Of a stretch of DNA of 11,129 nucleotides, positions 1 to 6,246 are shown one piece after another. The position numbers were made by a program, and so were the translations under genes. A model generated the notes under the pieces. It worked only from the letters and a program-made list of their open reading frames with translations. It had not been told where the DNA came from and searched no databases. This stretch comes from CBIFVZ01 sp966185765. GTDB lineage: Bacteria > Pseudomonadota > Gammaproteobacteria > Enterobacterales > Enterobacteriaceae. The stretch spans positions 1 to 11,129 of the forward strand of contig CBIFVZ010000099.1 in NCBI GenBank assembly GCA_966185765.1. Direction: 5' to 3'. Each line of letters opens with the position of its first letter. The stretch's first letter is position 1.

Positions 1-48
1 GACCAATTGATTAAAAGTCAACTGCTCTACCAACTGAGCTAACGACCC
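1..48 (-). tRNA. lysT: tRNA-Lys(UUU), 5' part, cut by the window edge
   Basis: Read on the minus strand, the gene begins GGGTCGTTAGCTCAGTTGG at position 48. This is the acceptor 5' strand followed by the D arm of enterobacterial tRNA-Lys. The anticodon loop carries TTT at positions 13-15, with the usual T33 before it and A37 after it. The variable loop, T arm and 3' acceptor strand lie beyond the window start. In E. coli the same place, downstream of cpoB, holds a cluster of tRNA-Lys and tRNA-Val genes that begins with lysT. The symbol is given by that synteny; the identity as tRNA-Lys comes from the sequence. Confidence 0.95.
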
Positions 49-97
49 ACTTTTCACCGGTTTAGACTAAACGCCTTAGCCCCGGCAACGGCGGCAT

Positions 98-125
98 ATA
101 TTACTGGTTTAAGATTCTGACGCAA
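98..125 (-). promoter_or_regulatory. Probable promoter of the tRNA-Lys operon
   Basis: On the minus strand a -35-like TTGCGT (120-125) is followed after 16 bp by a -10-like TAATAT (98-103). Just downstream is a GC-rich stretch (GCCGCCG), the kind of discriminator found at stringently controlled stable-RNA promoters. AT-rich DNA (127-136) sits upstream where an UP element would be. The predicted start would give a leader of roughly 40-45 nt before the mature tRNA 5' end. The hexamers are imperfect, so the exact placement is inference. Confidence 0.5.
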
Positions 126-163
126 CAATAATTTTGCGAATGACTGCTTAACCGCTCAGGATT

Positions 164-207
164 CATGCGGCACGGCCAGAAAAACAGCGCCTCAGGCCTG
201 CCGCATG
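164..207. repeat. Inverted repeat between cpoB and the tRNA-Lys operon
   Basis: The arm CATGCGGCA (164-172) is matched by TGCCGCATG (199-207), a perfect 9-bp complement. An inner GGCC/GGCC pair (174-177 and 195-198) extends the stem to 13 bp with one bulged base at 173. The loop is 17 nt and includes a short T run when read on the minus strand. The dyad starts four bases past the cpoB stop, so it could stabilise or end the cpoB transcript. It lacks the GC hairpin directly followed by a U run that defines a classical terminator, and I could not match it to the REP/BIME consensus. Confidence 0.6.
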
Positions 208-210
208 CTA

Positions 211-996
211 TCACTTCGCGTCAATTTTTTTCTGTGCCTGTTTGGCTGCATCAGTGCCAGGATATTTCGCGACCACCTGCTGATAAACGGCCTTCGCTTT
301 CGCGCTGTCGCCCTTATCCTGCATGATGACGCCCACTTTATACATGGCATCTGGCGCCTTAGGCGATTTCGGCCAGCTTTTTACCACTGTGGCAAAATAA
401 TGTGCTGCACCGTCCTTATCGCCTTTATTGTAACTCAGCTGACCCAACCAGTAGTTGGCGTTCGGCTGATACGTGGAGTCGGGATATTTTTGTACAAAGT
501 TCTGAAATGCCTTAATGGCATCATCCTGACGCGCTTTATCTTGCACCAGCGCAAAGGCCGCATTGTAATCTGAATTTGCATCTCCGCCCTGTACAGGCTG
601 TCCTGTGGCCGCTGTACCACCGGTTGGCGCTGCTGCAGACGCATTGCCACTCTGCGTAGTGCTGCTCTGCGTGCCAGCACCTTCTCCACTCAGGTTATCA
701 ATCTGCAGCAAGATCTGCCGCTGACGCTCCTGAATCTGCCCAAGCTGATACTGACTTTCCTGGATTTGACCACGCAGGGTATCAATATCGGACTGGTTAG
801 CGGAGAGCTGCTGCTGGAGCTGAGTTAAAAGTTGGCTGTGTGCGTTAGAAATACGTTCAAGTTGGGTGACACGGTCTTCGACCGAGCCGGAGCCGACACT
901 ACTGATTGACGCCTGGGCATGAGCGGCCCCTGACGGGGCCGCTGCGCCAACCAGTAACGACAGACTCAAAAGGTAGTGTCTGAAGTTACTGCTCAT
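211..996 (-). CDS. cpoB: CpoB, periplasmic coordinator of cell division (YbgF)
   Basis: This is a 261-residue periplasmic protein, close to the 263 residues of E. coli CpoB. A signal peptide (about residues 1-27) ends in AHA before QAS. Residues 38-103 are rich in Q, L and heptad-like spacing, the trimerising coiled coil of the family. A low-complexity T/S/A/G linker (about 104-138) leads to TPR-type helical repeats (about 143-258). In E. coli, CpoB binds TolA and PBP1B and couples Tol constriction energy to septal peptidoglycan synthesis. The gene starts 9 bp after the pal stop, and its AGAG ribosome-binding sequence overlaps the pal TAA, so the two are co-transcribed. The linker is the least E. 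coli-like part; the ends of the protein align well. Confidence 0.96.
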   Translation of the reverse strand: MSSNFRHYLLSLSLLVGAAAPSGAAHAQASISSVGSGSVEDRVTQLERISNAHSQLLTQLQQQLSANQSDIDTLRGQIQESQYQLGQIQERQRQILLQIDNLSGEGAGTQSSTTQSGNASAAAPTGGTAATGQPVQGGDANSDYNAAFALVQDKARQDDAIKAFQNFVQKYPDSTYQPNANYWLGQLSYNKGDKDGAAHYFATVVKSWPKSPKAPDAMYKVGVIMQDKGDSAKAKAVYQQVVAKYPGTDAAKQAQKKIDAK

Positions 997-1005
997 GCCA
1001 TTCTC

Positions 1006-1530
1006 TTAGTATACCAGTACGGCACGACGGTTTTTAGCGTAAGCCGCTTCGTCATGACCCAGTACTGCAGGTTTCTCTTTACCGTAGGATACGATAGCGA
1101 TCTGGTCAGCAGAAACGCCTTTACCCTGCAGGTACATTTTCACCGCGTTAGCGCGGCGCTCGCCCAGGGCGATGTTATATTCCGGCGTACCGCGCTCATC
1201 TGCATGACCTTCAACAGTCACTTTATAAGACGGGTTGTTACGCAGGAACGCAGCGTGCGCGTCGAGCATCTGAGCGAACTCAGAGCTGACGTCAAAGCTG
1301 TCGTAGCCGAAGTATACGATGTTGTTCTGCTGCAGCTGCTGCATCTGCAGACGAGCCTGCTCTTCAGAAGACATGTTGCCGCTACCGTTAGCATCCATAC
1401 CGGTACCAGCACCCAGCATACCGCCAGCGCCGTTCTGATCGCTATCGGCGCTCTTGTTGGAACTACAGGCCGCGATAGCCATAACAGGCAGAGCCAGCAT
1501 CAGCCCTTTCAGCACTTTGTTCAGTTGCAT
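1006..1530 (-). CDS. pal: Pal, peptidoglycan-associated outer-membrane lipoprotein
   Basis: Pal is 174 residues long here. The lipoprotein signal ends in the lipobox A-I-A-A-C with the acylated cysteine at residue 22, followed by SS rather than Asp, so Lol export to the outer membrane is expected. A flexible G/A/D/N-rich tether (about 23-55) precedes an OmpA-like domain (about 65-174). That domain carries the diaminopimelate-binding signature GHADERGTPEYN (108-119) and the GERRA segment (123-127). The family anchors the outer membrane to the cell wall and binds TolB. An AAGGAT ribosome-binding site lies in the 32-bp gap after tolB. The gene is complete and shows nothing unusual. Confidence 0.98.
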   Translation of the reverse strand: MQLNKVLKGLMLALPVMAIAACSSNKSADSDQNGAGGMLGAGTGMDANGSGNMSSEEQARLQMQQLQQNNIVYFGYDSFDVSSEFAQMLDAHAAFLRNNPSYKVTVEGHADERGTPEYNIALGERRANAVKMYLQGKGVSADQIAIVSYGKEKPAVLGHDEAAYAKNRRAVLVY

Positions 1531-1562
1531 GTTTAGATCCTTAACTCATCATTTCATTGTTA

Positions 1563-2855
1563 TCAGAGATACGGCGACCAGGCCGGGAATTTTACCTGAC
1601 CATCAGTTGCCGGAAGACGCGCTTTAAAACGCCCATCGGTCGAAACCAGATTCAGCACCGATCCCATTCCCTGAGAAGAGCTATAGATAACCATAGTACC
1701 ATTCGGTGCGAGGCTTGGCGTTTCATCCAGGAACGTGGACGACAGAGTCTGTACGCCCCCCGTTACCAGATCCTGTCGTGCGATGTTCTGCTTACCATTA
1801 CTGGAGCTGACCATCACCATAAACTTACCGTCGGAGCTGACGTCAGCATCCTGGTTCTGAGAACCTTCCCAGGTCAGACGCTGTGCGGCACCGCCGTTCA
1901 CATTGATTTTGTACACCTGAGGACGACCGGCCTGGTCAGAAGTAAAGGCCAGGTTCTGGCTGTCCGGGAACCAGGTCGGTTCAGTGTTGTTGCTACGACC
2001 GTTGGTTACCTGACGAATCTGACCAGAGCCAATGTCCATCACGTTAATTTGCAGGCTGCCGGTTTTAGACAGTGCAAAAGCCAGTTTGCTACCATCCGGA
2101 GAGAAAGCTGGCGCACCATTGTGACGTGGGAATGACGCAACCTGGCGTATGGCGCCGTTAGACAACGTCTGGATAACCAGCGCTGAACGACCACTTTCAA
2201 ACGTTACGTAAGCCACTTTGCTGCCGTCTGGTGACCAGGCCGGAGACATCAGCGGCTGGGTGGAGCGATGCACCACAAACTGGTTGTAACCATCATAGTC
2301 AGAAACGCGCAGCTCATAAGGGAACTGGCCGCCGTTGGTCTGCACTACGTAAGCAATACGAGTGCGAAACGCACCTTTGATGCCGGTCAGCTTTTCAAAA
2401 ACTTCGTCACTGGCGGTATGGCCTGCATAACGCAGCCACTGCTTGTTCACTTTATAAGAGTTCTGCGCCAGCACGGTTCCCGGTGCACCACCTGTATCCA
2501 CTAACTGGTAAGCCACGGTATAGCTGCCATCAGCGTTAGGTGTGACCTGGCCGACAACGACTGCATCAATGCCAAGTGCGGACCAGGCAGCAGGCTGAAC
2601 CTCCTGGGCAGAACCCGGTTGCTGTGGCAGGCGAGATTTATCCAGTGGACTAAATTTGCCACTGTTGCGCAAATCAGATGAGACGATATCGCCGATTTCT
2701 TCCGGAGCCGCCCCTTGCCCACCCCACTTAAACGGCGCAACGCCGATGGGACGCGCAGAGTCAACACCCTGGGTTATCTCGATACGGACTTCTGCATGCA
2801 GGACAGCAGCCCACAGCATCAGAAAACTTAGTGCAACTCGTAATGCCTGCTTCAT
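1563..2855 (-). CDS. tolB: TolB, periplasmic beta-propeller of the Tol-Pal system
   Basis: TolB has 430 residues, the same as in E. coli. The start chosen is the ATG at 2853-2855, because it begins a proper signal peptide (MKQALRVALSFLMLWAAVLHA, cleaved before EVRIE). It is also preceded by a strong GGGAG ribosome-binding site. The frame stays open 29 codons further upstream to 2942, but that extension lacks signal-peptide character. After the signal come an N-terminal alpha/beta domain (to about residue 165) and repeated propeller blades marked by SPDGSK/PDSQNLAF-type motifs. TolB binds Pal, and its N-terminal TolB box contacts TolA. In this model it releases or redistributes Pal during division. 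The 232-bp spacing from tolA, unlike the tight spacing elsewhere in the operon, fits a separate promoter. Confidence 0.98.
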   Translation of the reverse strand: MKQALRVALSFLMLWAAVLHAEVRIEITQGVDSARPIGVAPFKWGGQGAAPEEIGDIVSSDLRNSGKFSPLDKSRLPQQPGSAQEVQPAAWSALGIDAVVVGQVTPNADGSYTVAYQLVDTGGAPGTVLAQNSYKVNKQWLRYAGHTASDEVFEKLTGIKGAFRTRIAYVVQTNGGQFPYELRVSDYDGYNQFVVHRSTQPLMSPAWSPDGSKVAYVTFESGRSALVIQTLSNGAIRQVASFPRHNGAPAFSPDGSKLAFALSKTGSLQINVMDIGSGQIRQVTNGRSNNTEPTWFPDSQNLAFTSDQAGRPQVYKINVNGGAAQRLTWEGSQNQDADVSSDGKFMVMVSSSNGKQNIARQDLVTGGVQTLSSTFLDETPSLAPNGTMVIYSSSQGMGSVLNLVSTDGRFKARLPATDGQVKFPAWSPYL

Positions 2856-3011
2856 CTTATCTCCCTTATCCCGGCCCGGAGCCTTCGATAATCTACACCG
2901 TTCAGTATTCAGAGTGTACAGGCGATGCAGCCACCAATGCATACGGCACTACCCGCTCCTGCCTGGCAACTGCATCACCCTTACGTGAATATTGGGTATA
3001 GCAGAATGTTA

Positions 3012-3041
3012 ATTATATGAAAGACACAACACATTTGACCC
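3012..3041 (-). promoter_or_regulatory. Probable internal promoter for tolB-pal-cpoB
   Basis: The 232-bp gap between tolA and tolB contains a perfect -10 hexamer TATAAT on the minus strand (3012-3017). A weak -35-like GGGTCA lies 18 bp upstream (3036-3041). A start here would give a leader of about 150 nt before tolB. In E. coli a second promoter upstream of tolB is known to transcribe tolB-pal-cpoB separately from ybgC-tolQRA, which agrees. No terminator hairpin is visible after tolA, so read-through should also occur. The poor -35 match makes the exact position uncertain. Confidence 0.5.
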
Positions 3042-3087
3042 GGCAACAACCGTCTGCTGATTTTCCCCGCGCTGGCAGAGAAAAAGA

Positions 3088-4266
3088 TTACGGTTTGAAG
3101 TCCAGCGGCGCATTTTTAAAGACCTCATACACGGCCTGGCTCGGCGGCTTTGGCATGTGTGCCTGACGCGCTGCAGCCAATGCCGCCTGACAAAGGGCAG
3201 GATCCCCCCCCTCTGACTGTATGTCCTTCAAAAGTCCATCCGGCGCAAGCTTAATGCGTAGCGTACAGGTTTTACCGGCATAAGAGGCAGCGTCATAAAA
3301 CTTGCTCTCAATAGCCGATTTAATCTGCGCGGCATAACTATTAATTTCCGCACCGGATGCACCGTTATTCTTATTATTCCCCGTCCCGGCGGCCGCAGCA
3401 TTGTTTCCTTTCGCTCCACCGCCAGTTTTCGGTGCATTCTTACCAGAGCTAAGATCGCCAAGCAAATCGTCTACGCCCTGAGCGGCCGCTTTTTCTGCTG
3501 CTGCTTTTTTGGCCGCTTCGGCTTTTTTAGCGGCAGCAGCTTTTTCTGCGGCTGCCGCTTTTTTCTCGGCCGCTGCCTTAGCTGCCGCAGCTGCTTTCTC
3601 TGCTGCCGCTTTTTCAGCCGCTACTTTTTGAGCCGCCGCCTTCTCTGCTGCTGCTTTTTTTGCAGCCTCGGCAGCGGCTTTTTTCTCTGCATCCTGTTGC
3701 GCTTTTTTAGCCGCGGCCTGTTCCGCTTTTTTCTGTGCGTCTGCCGCGGCTTTGGCCGCTTCCTGCTCTGCTTTTTTCTGTGCATCTGCAGCAGCTTTAG
3801 CAGCTTCCTGCTCCGCCTGTTTCTTCGCCTGTGCAGCGGCCTGCTTCGCTTCGGCATCAGCTTTGGCTTTCGCGGCAGCGTCCGCCGCCTGCTTTTGCTG
3901 TTCAGCTTTCAGCTGCTGAGCTTTTTCCTGTGCCTCAAGCCGTTCTTTTTCAAGCTGCTTCAGGCGTTCTTGCTCAGCAGCCTGCTTTTCACGCATCTCC
4001 TGCGCCTGCTGCTGTGCCTGCTTCTCTCGTTGTTCGGCCGCGCGTTTTGCACTTGCCTGTTGATCCTGCTGGCGGTTGTACTGGCTGACCACCGCGCCTG
4101 GGTCGACCATCACGGCGTCAATAGCCCCGCCACCACCGCCCGCGCTGGCATCAATATTTTCATCGAACGAGCTCCACACCAGCAGCACAATCAGGACGAT
4201 GTGCAGCGCCACGGAGACAATAATCGCCCGCTTAAGCTTTGCGTTTTCTTCGGTTGCCTTAGACAC
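3088..4266 (-). CDS. tolA: TolA, inner-membrane to outer-membrane energy-transducing rod
   Basis: TolA has 392 residues, shorter than the 421 of E. coli. It starts with GTG, preceded by GGGGA. Domain I has a single transmembrane helix (about 14-31) with the conserved S18 and H22 that contact TolQ-TolR, then a polyglycine hinge (43-47). Domain II (about 60-265) is a long Ala/Lys/Glu/Gln helix. Domain III (about 300-392) binds TolB, colicins and phage; it has the Cys pair C334 and C359 with the same 25-residue spacing as the E. coli disulfide, and ends in FKNAPLDFKP. Powered by TolQR, TolA reaches across the periplasm to TolB-Pal. Domains I and III are highly conserved. The length difference lies in domain II, where repeat copy number varies, including a 15-residue tandem duplication. 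The gene starts 30 bp after tolR. Confidence 0.98.
   Translation of the reverse strand: MSKATEENAKLKRAIIVSVALHIVLIVLLVWSSFDENIDASAGGGGGAIDAVMVDPGAVVSQYNRQQDQQASAKRAAEQREKQAQQQAQEMREKQAAEQERLKQLEKERLEAQEKAQQLKAEQQKQAADAAAKAKADAEAKQAAAQAKKQAEQEAAKAAADAQKKAEQEAAKAAADAQKKAEQAAAKKAQQDAEKKAAAEAAKKAAAEKAAAQKVAAEKAAAEKAAAAAKAAAEKKAAAAEKAAAAKKAEAAKKAAAEKAAAQGVDDLLGDLSSGKNAPKTGGGAKGNNAAAAGTGNNKNNGASGAEINSYAAQIKSAIESKFYDAASYAGKTCTLRIKLAPDGLLKDIQSEGGDPALCQAALAAARQAHMPKPPSQAVYEVFKNAPLDFKP
3727..3816 (-). repeat. 45-bp tandem duplication inside tolA domain II
   Basis: Two adjacent 45-bp units (3772-3816 first in reading order, then 3727-3771) both encode AEQEAAKAAADAQKK, residues 151-165 and 166-180 of TolA. 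The DNA copies differ at several third-codon positions, mostly GCA in one against GCG/GCC in the other, with no amino-acid change. A third, diverged unit (AEQAAAKKAQQDAEKK) follows. Confidence 0.9.
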
Positions 4267-4296
4267 CCTGGTTCCCCAAAACTGTGCAGCTCACAA

Positions 4297-4725
4297 TCAA
4301 ATCGGTTGGGTCATTAACCCGACCGACTTCACACCCGCCTGATGCAGCAGGTTTAGAGCTTTAATGACTTCGTCGTAGGGCACGTCTTTCGCACCACCAA
4401 TCAGGAAAACCGTTTTCGGGTTTTCTTCCAGACGGCGCTGCGCTTCCGCTGCAACCTGCTCCGATGGCAGCTGTTCCATACGATCTTTGCCAACTACAAT
4501 GCTGTACTGCCCTACCCCAGCAACTTCAACAATCACCGGCGGCTCGTCATTGGTACTGACCGTTTTGGAATCGGTCGCATCCGGCAAATCCACTTCCACA
4601 CTCTGCGTAATGATGGGCGCAGTCGCCATAAAGATAAGCAACAGCACCAGTAACACATCCAGCAGCGGAACAATGTTGATTTCGGACTTCAGTTCGCGAC
4701 GACCCCGTCCCCGAGTTCTGGCCAT
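4297..4725 (-). CDS. tolR: TolR, proton-motive-force motor subunit (ExbD/MotB-like)
   Basis: TolR has 142 residues, the E. coli length. A basic cytoplasmic N terminus (ARTRGRGRR) is followed by one transmembrane helix (about 18-38) with D23 in NIVPLLDVLLV. This is the membrane aspartate that carries protons in the TolR/ExbD/MotB family. The periplasmic domain contains the conserved VFLIGGAKDVPYDEVI segment and ends GLMTQPI. TolR with TolQ forms the ion-driven stator that energises TolA. The ATG lies 3 bp after the tolQ stop, and its AAGGGG ribosome-binding site is inside the end of tolQ, so the two subunits are translationally linked. Confidence 0.98.
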   Translation of the reverse strand: MARTRGRGRRELKSEINIVPLLDVLLVLLLIFMATAPIITQSVEVDLPDATDSKTVSTNDEPPVIVEVAGVGQYSIVVGKDRMEQLPSEQVAAEAQRRLEENPKTVFLIGGAKDVPYDEVIKALNLLHQAGVKSVGLMTQPI

Positions 4726-4728
4726 GAC

Positions 4729-5421
4729 TTACCCCTTGTTGCTTTCGCTAACGCTAAAAGCCTGGCGGTGCAGGATTGCCGTGAACTCTTCCATGAAGTT
4801 GTCGTAATTCAGCTCCAGCTTGTTAACGCGCTGGTTCAGGCGGTTGTAAGCCATCACCGCCGGGATCGCGGCAAAAAGGCCAATTGCGGTGGCAATCAGC
4901 GCTTCAGCGATACCCGGTGCAACCATCTGCAACGTTGCCTGCTTGACCGCACCGAGTGCGATAAAAGCGTGCATGATCCCCCACACGGTGCCGAACAGGC
5001 CGATATACGGACTGATTGACCCGACCGTGCCGAGAAACGGAATATGGGTTTCCAGGTTTTCCAGCTCACGGTTCATGGAGATACGCATTGCTCGCGATGC
5101 CCCTTCAACAATGGCCTCTGGCGCATGGCTGTTGGCACGATGCAACCGAGCAAACTCCTTGAAACCAGAATAAAAAATTTGCTCTGAACCGCTTAAGTTC
5201 TCACGACGTCCCTGACTTTCCTGATACAGGCGTGACAGCTCAATACCAGACCAGAACTTATCCTCAAAGGCCTCTGCTTCACGCCCGGCAGCATTGAGGA
5301 TGCGCGTGCGCTGAATAATGATGGCCCAGGAAGCAATGGAAAAACCGATCAAAATCAACATGATGAGTTTGACCAGAAGACTTGCTTTTAAAAACAAGTC
5401 AAGGATATTCATGTCAGTCAC
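4729..5421 (-). CDS. tolQ: TolQ, proton-motive-force motor subunit (ExbB/MotA-like)
   Basis: TolQ has 230 residues, identical in length to E. coli. Three transmembrane helices are visible at about 19-37, 135-157 and 169-191. The second carries the signature around PYIGLFGTVWGIM, and the third holds AEALIATAIGLFAAIPA. The family's conserved threonines correspond to T145 and T178. A pentamer of TolQ surrounds a TolR dimer and converts proton flow into motion of TolA. The start is GTG at 5419-5421, overlapping the ybgC stop in the sequence GTGA, which suggests coupled translation. An ATG three codons later (residue M4) is an alternative, but the GTG keeps the family N terminus MTDMN. Confidence 0.97.
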   Translation of the reverse strand: MTDMNILDLFLKASLLVKLIMLILIGFSIASWAIIIQRTRILNAAGREAEAFEDKFWSGIELSRLYQESQGRRENLSGSEQIFYSGFKEFARLHRANSHAPEAIVEGASRAMRISMNRELENLETHIPFLGTVGSISPYIGLFGTVWGIMHAFIALGAVKQATLQMVAPGIAEALIATAIGLFAAIPAVMAYNRLNQRVNKLELNYDNFMEEFTAILHRQAFSVSESNKG

Positions 5422-5822
5422 TGCTTGAACTCCGCGACGATAGACTGGGGAAGCGCTCTTGGCTTCATAGTGGTCAGGTCAACACAGACGATAAGCACCT
5501 CAGCCTTATTGAGAACGTTATCGTCGGCATTAACAATTTTTTGCGAGAAAACGAGCGAGGTTCCACGCATAGACGTTATCTCGGTCTGAATCTCCAGCAA
5601 GTCGTCCAGCCTTGCTGGGGCAAGATAGTCCAGCGTGATTTTGCGCACAACAAAGGCTACGCTATCCCCCAGCAGCGCCTGCTGGCTGAAGTGGTGATGG
5701 CGTAGCATTTCAGTGCGTGCTCGCTCATAGAAAGCGACATAGCTGGCGTGGTAAACCACACCACCGGCATCGGTATCTTCGTAGTAGACCCGAACCGGCC
5801 ATCGAAACAACATTGTGCTCAC
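5418..5822 (-). CDS. ybgC: YbgC, acyl-CoA thioesterase of the Tol-Pal operon
   Basis: YbgC is a hot-dog-fold thioesterase of 134 residues, the E. coli length, if started at the GTG at 5820-5822. A GGGA ribosome-binding sequence lies just upstream. The frame is open 16 codons further to an ATG at 5870, but those residues are not family-like and would overlap the predicted promoter. The catalytic motif YYEDTDAGGVVYHASYVAFY includes D18, the catalytic Asp of the YbgC/4-hydroxybenzoyl-CoA thioesterase family. Homologues hydrolyse acyl-CoAs, and E. coli YbgC binds acyl carrier protein and phospholipid-synthesis enzymes. Its role in Tol-Pal function remains unclear. It is the first gene of the tol operon and overlaps tolQ by 4 bp. 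Confidence 0.95.
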   Translation of the reverse strand: MSTMLFRWPVRVYYEDTDAGGVVYHASYVAFYERARTEMLRHHHFSQQALLGDSVAFVVRKITLDYLAPARLDDLLEIQTEITSMRGTSLVFSQKIVNADDNVLNKAEVLIVCVDLTTMKPRALPQSIVAEFKQ

Positions 5823-5855
5823 TCTACATCCCGGTAATGCCAAATAAACGCTGCT

Positions 5856-5884
5856 ACTATACGCAAGCAAAACGGGGTTTGGAA
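5856..5884 (-). promoter_or_regulatory. Candidate promoter of the ybgC-tolQRA operon
   Basis: On the minus strand a good -10 hexamer TATAGT (5856-5861) sits about 34 bp upstream of the ybgC GTG. The 17-bp-spaced -35 position reads TTCCAA (5879-5884), a poor match. A promoter upstream of ybgC is known in E. coli, and this is the best candidate in the 130-bp gap. The -35 position falls in a purine-rich tract on the + strand. Confidence 0.45.
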
Positions 5885-5900
5885 TGGGAGGAAGGGAGGG
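5874..5900 (+). other. G-run tract with quadruplex-type spacing
   Basis: The + strand carries GGGG (5874-5877), GGG (5886-5888), GGG (5894-5896) and GGG (5898-5900), separated by 8, 5 and 1 bases. That satisfies a relaxed G-quadruplex pattern. It is the template strand for ybgC-tol transcription and covers the putative -35 region. The pattern is visible; any folding or function is inference. Confidence 0.5.
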
Positions 5901-5908
5901 AAGCGTAA

Positions 5909-5939
5909 ATATTTATGGACCTGCAAGATCCATAAATAT
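5909..5939. repeat. AT-rich perfect dyad between ybgE and ybgC
   Basis: ATATTTATGGA (5909-5919) and TCCATAAATAT (5929-5939) are perfect 11-bp complements around a 9-base centre. In RNA read from the minus strand, a further C-G and a G-U pair give a 13-bp stem with a 5-nt loop. It starts 13 bases after the ybgE stop and upstream of the ybgC promoter. No U run follows directly, so it is not a typical intrinsic terminator. It could be a protein-binding operator or an mRNA 3'-end stabiliser. Confidence 0.75.
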
Positions 5940-5952
5940 CAGCAAAAAACGA

Positions 5953-6246
5953 TCAGAAAAAGAAAAATACCAGTCCAATAATCAGTACGAGGCTTGCCAG
6001 CAGCGGAGAAAAGATACCCTGCCAGAGCACGGCCTTTGGCCGAAAGCCCACGCCGTGAATCACACCCGCACACACAGCCCACATCAACACAAAGCCATGC
6101 CATACGGAAAGACCACTGGTTTTAGCTGCAAAACGCGACGGATCCCAGAACATACAACCCGCCAGCAAAAGCGCCATGATTAAGGAAAGAGCCCGTAACG
6201 GGCTCTTATCCATTACCGCATAGAGCGTTGCGATAATTTTCTTCAT
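5953..6246 (-). CDS. ybgE: YbgE, small membrane protein of the cytochrome bd operon
   Basis: YbgE is a 97-residue protein, the same length as E. coli YbgE. It is very hydrophobic, with three likely membrane helices (about 18-34, 49-66 and 78-97) and a C terminus ending in four phenylalanines. Conserved family segments include LLLAGCMFWDPSRFAAKTS and CAGVIHGVGFRP. Its biochemical function is not established. Conserved linkage to cydABX suggests a role linked to cytochrome bd, but this is inference. The ATG overlaps the cydX TGA by one base (TGATG), so translation is coupled. It is the last gene of the cyd operon; no clear terminator follows, so some transcription may continue into tol. Confidence 0.95.
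   Translation of the reverse strand: MKKIIATLYAVMDKSPLRALSLIMALLLAGCMFWDPSRFAAKTSGLSVWHGFVLMWAVCAGVIHGVGFRPKAVLWQGIFSPLLASLVLIIGLVFFFF

Noticed and set aside
60..72. Short palindrome GTTTAG-A-CTAAAC in the tRNA leader
   Set aside because: Six-bp arms in a short leader are too small to assign a role; it could be part of tRNA precursor processing but nothing supports this.
2856..2942. N-terminal extension of TolB by 29 codons
   Set aside because: The internal ATG at 2855 starts a proper signal peptide, has a strong ribosome-binding site and gives the exact family length; the extension would bury the signal peptide.
3478..3870. Repetitive stretch considered as a CRISPR-like or mobile repeat array
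   Set aside because: The repeats are in frame, encode Ala/Lys-rich helix within an intact tolA and lack unique spacers; they are protein repeats.
3628..4317. + strand open frame of 229 codons opposite tolA
   Set aside because: It is made of Leu/Phe/Cys/Arg runs produced by reading the complement of the Ala/Lys repeats of TolA; it is a repeat shadow with no independent support.
5823..5870. N-terminal extension of YbgC by 16 codons from an ATG
   Set aside because: The GTG at 5822 restores the 134-residue family length and D18 numbering. The upstream ATG would lie within the predicted -10 region.
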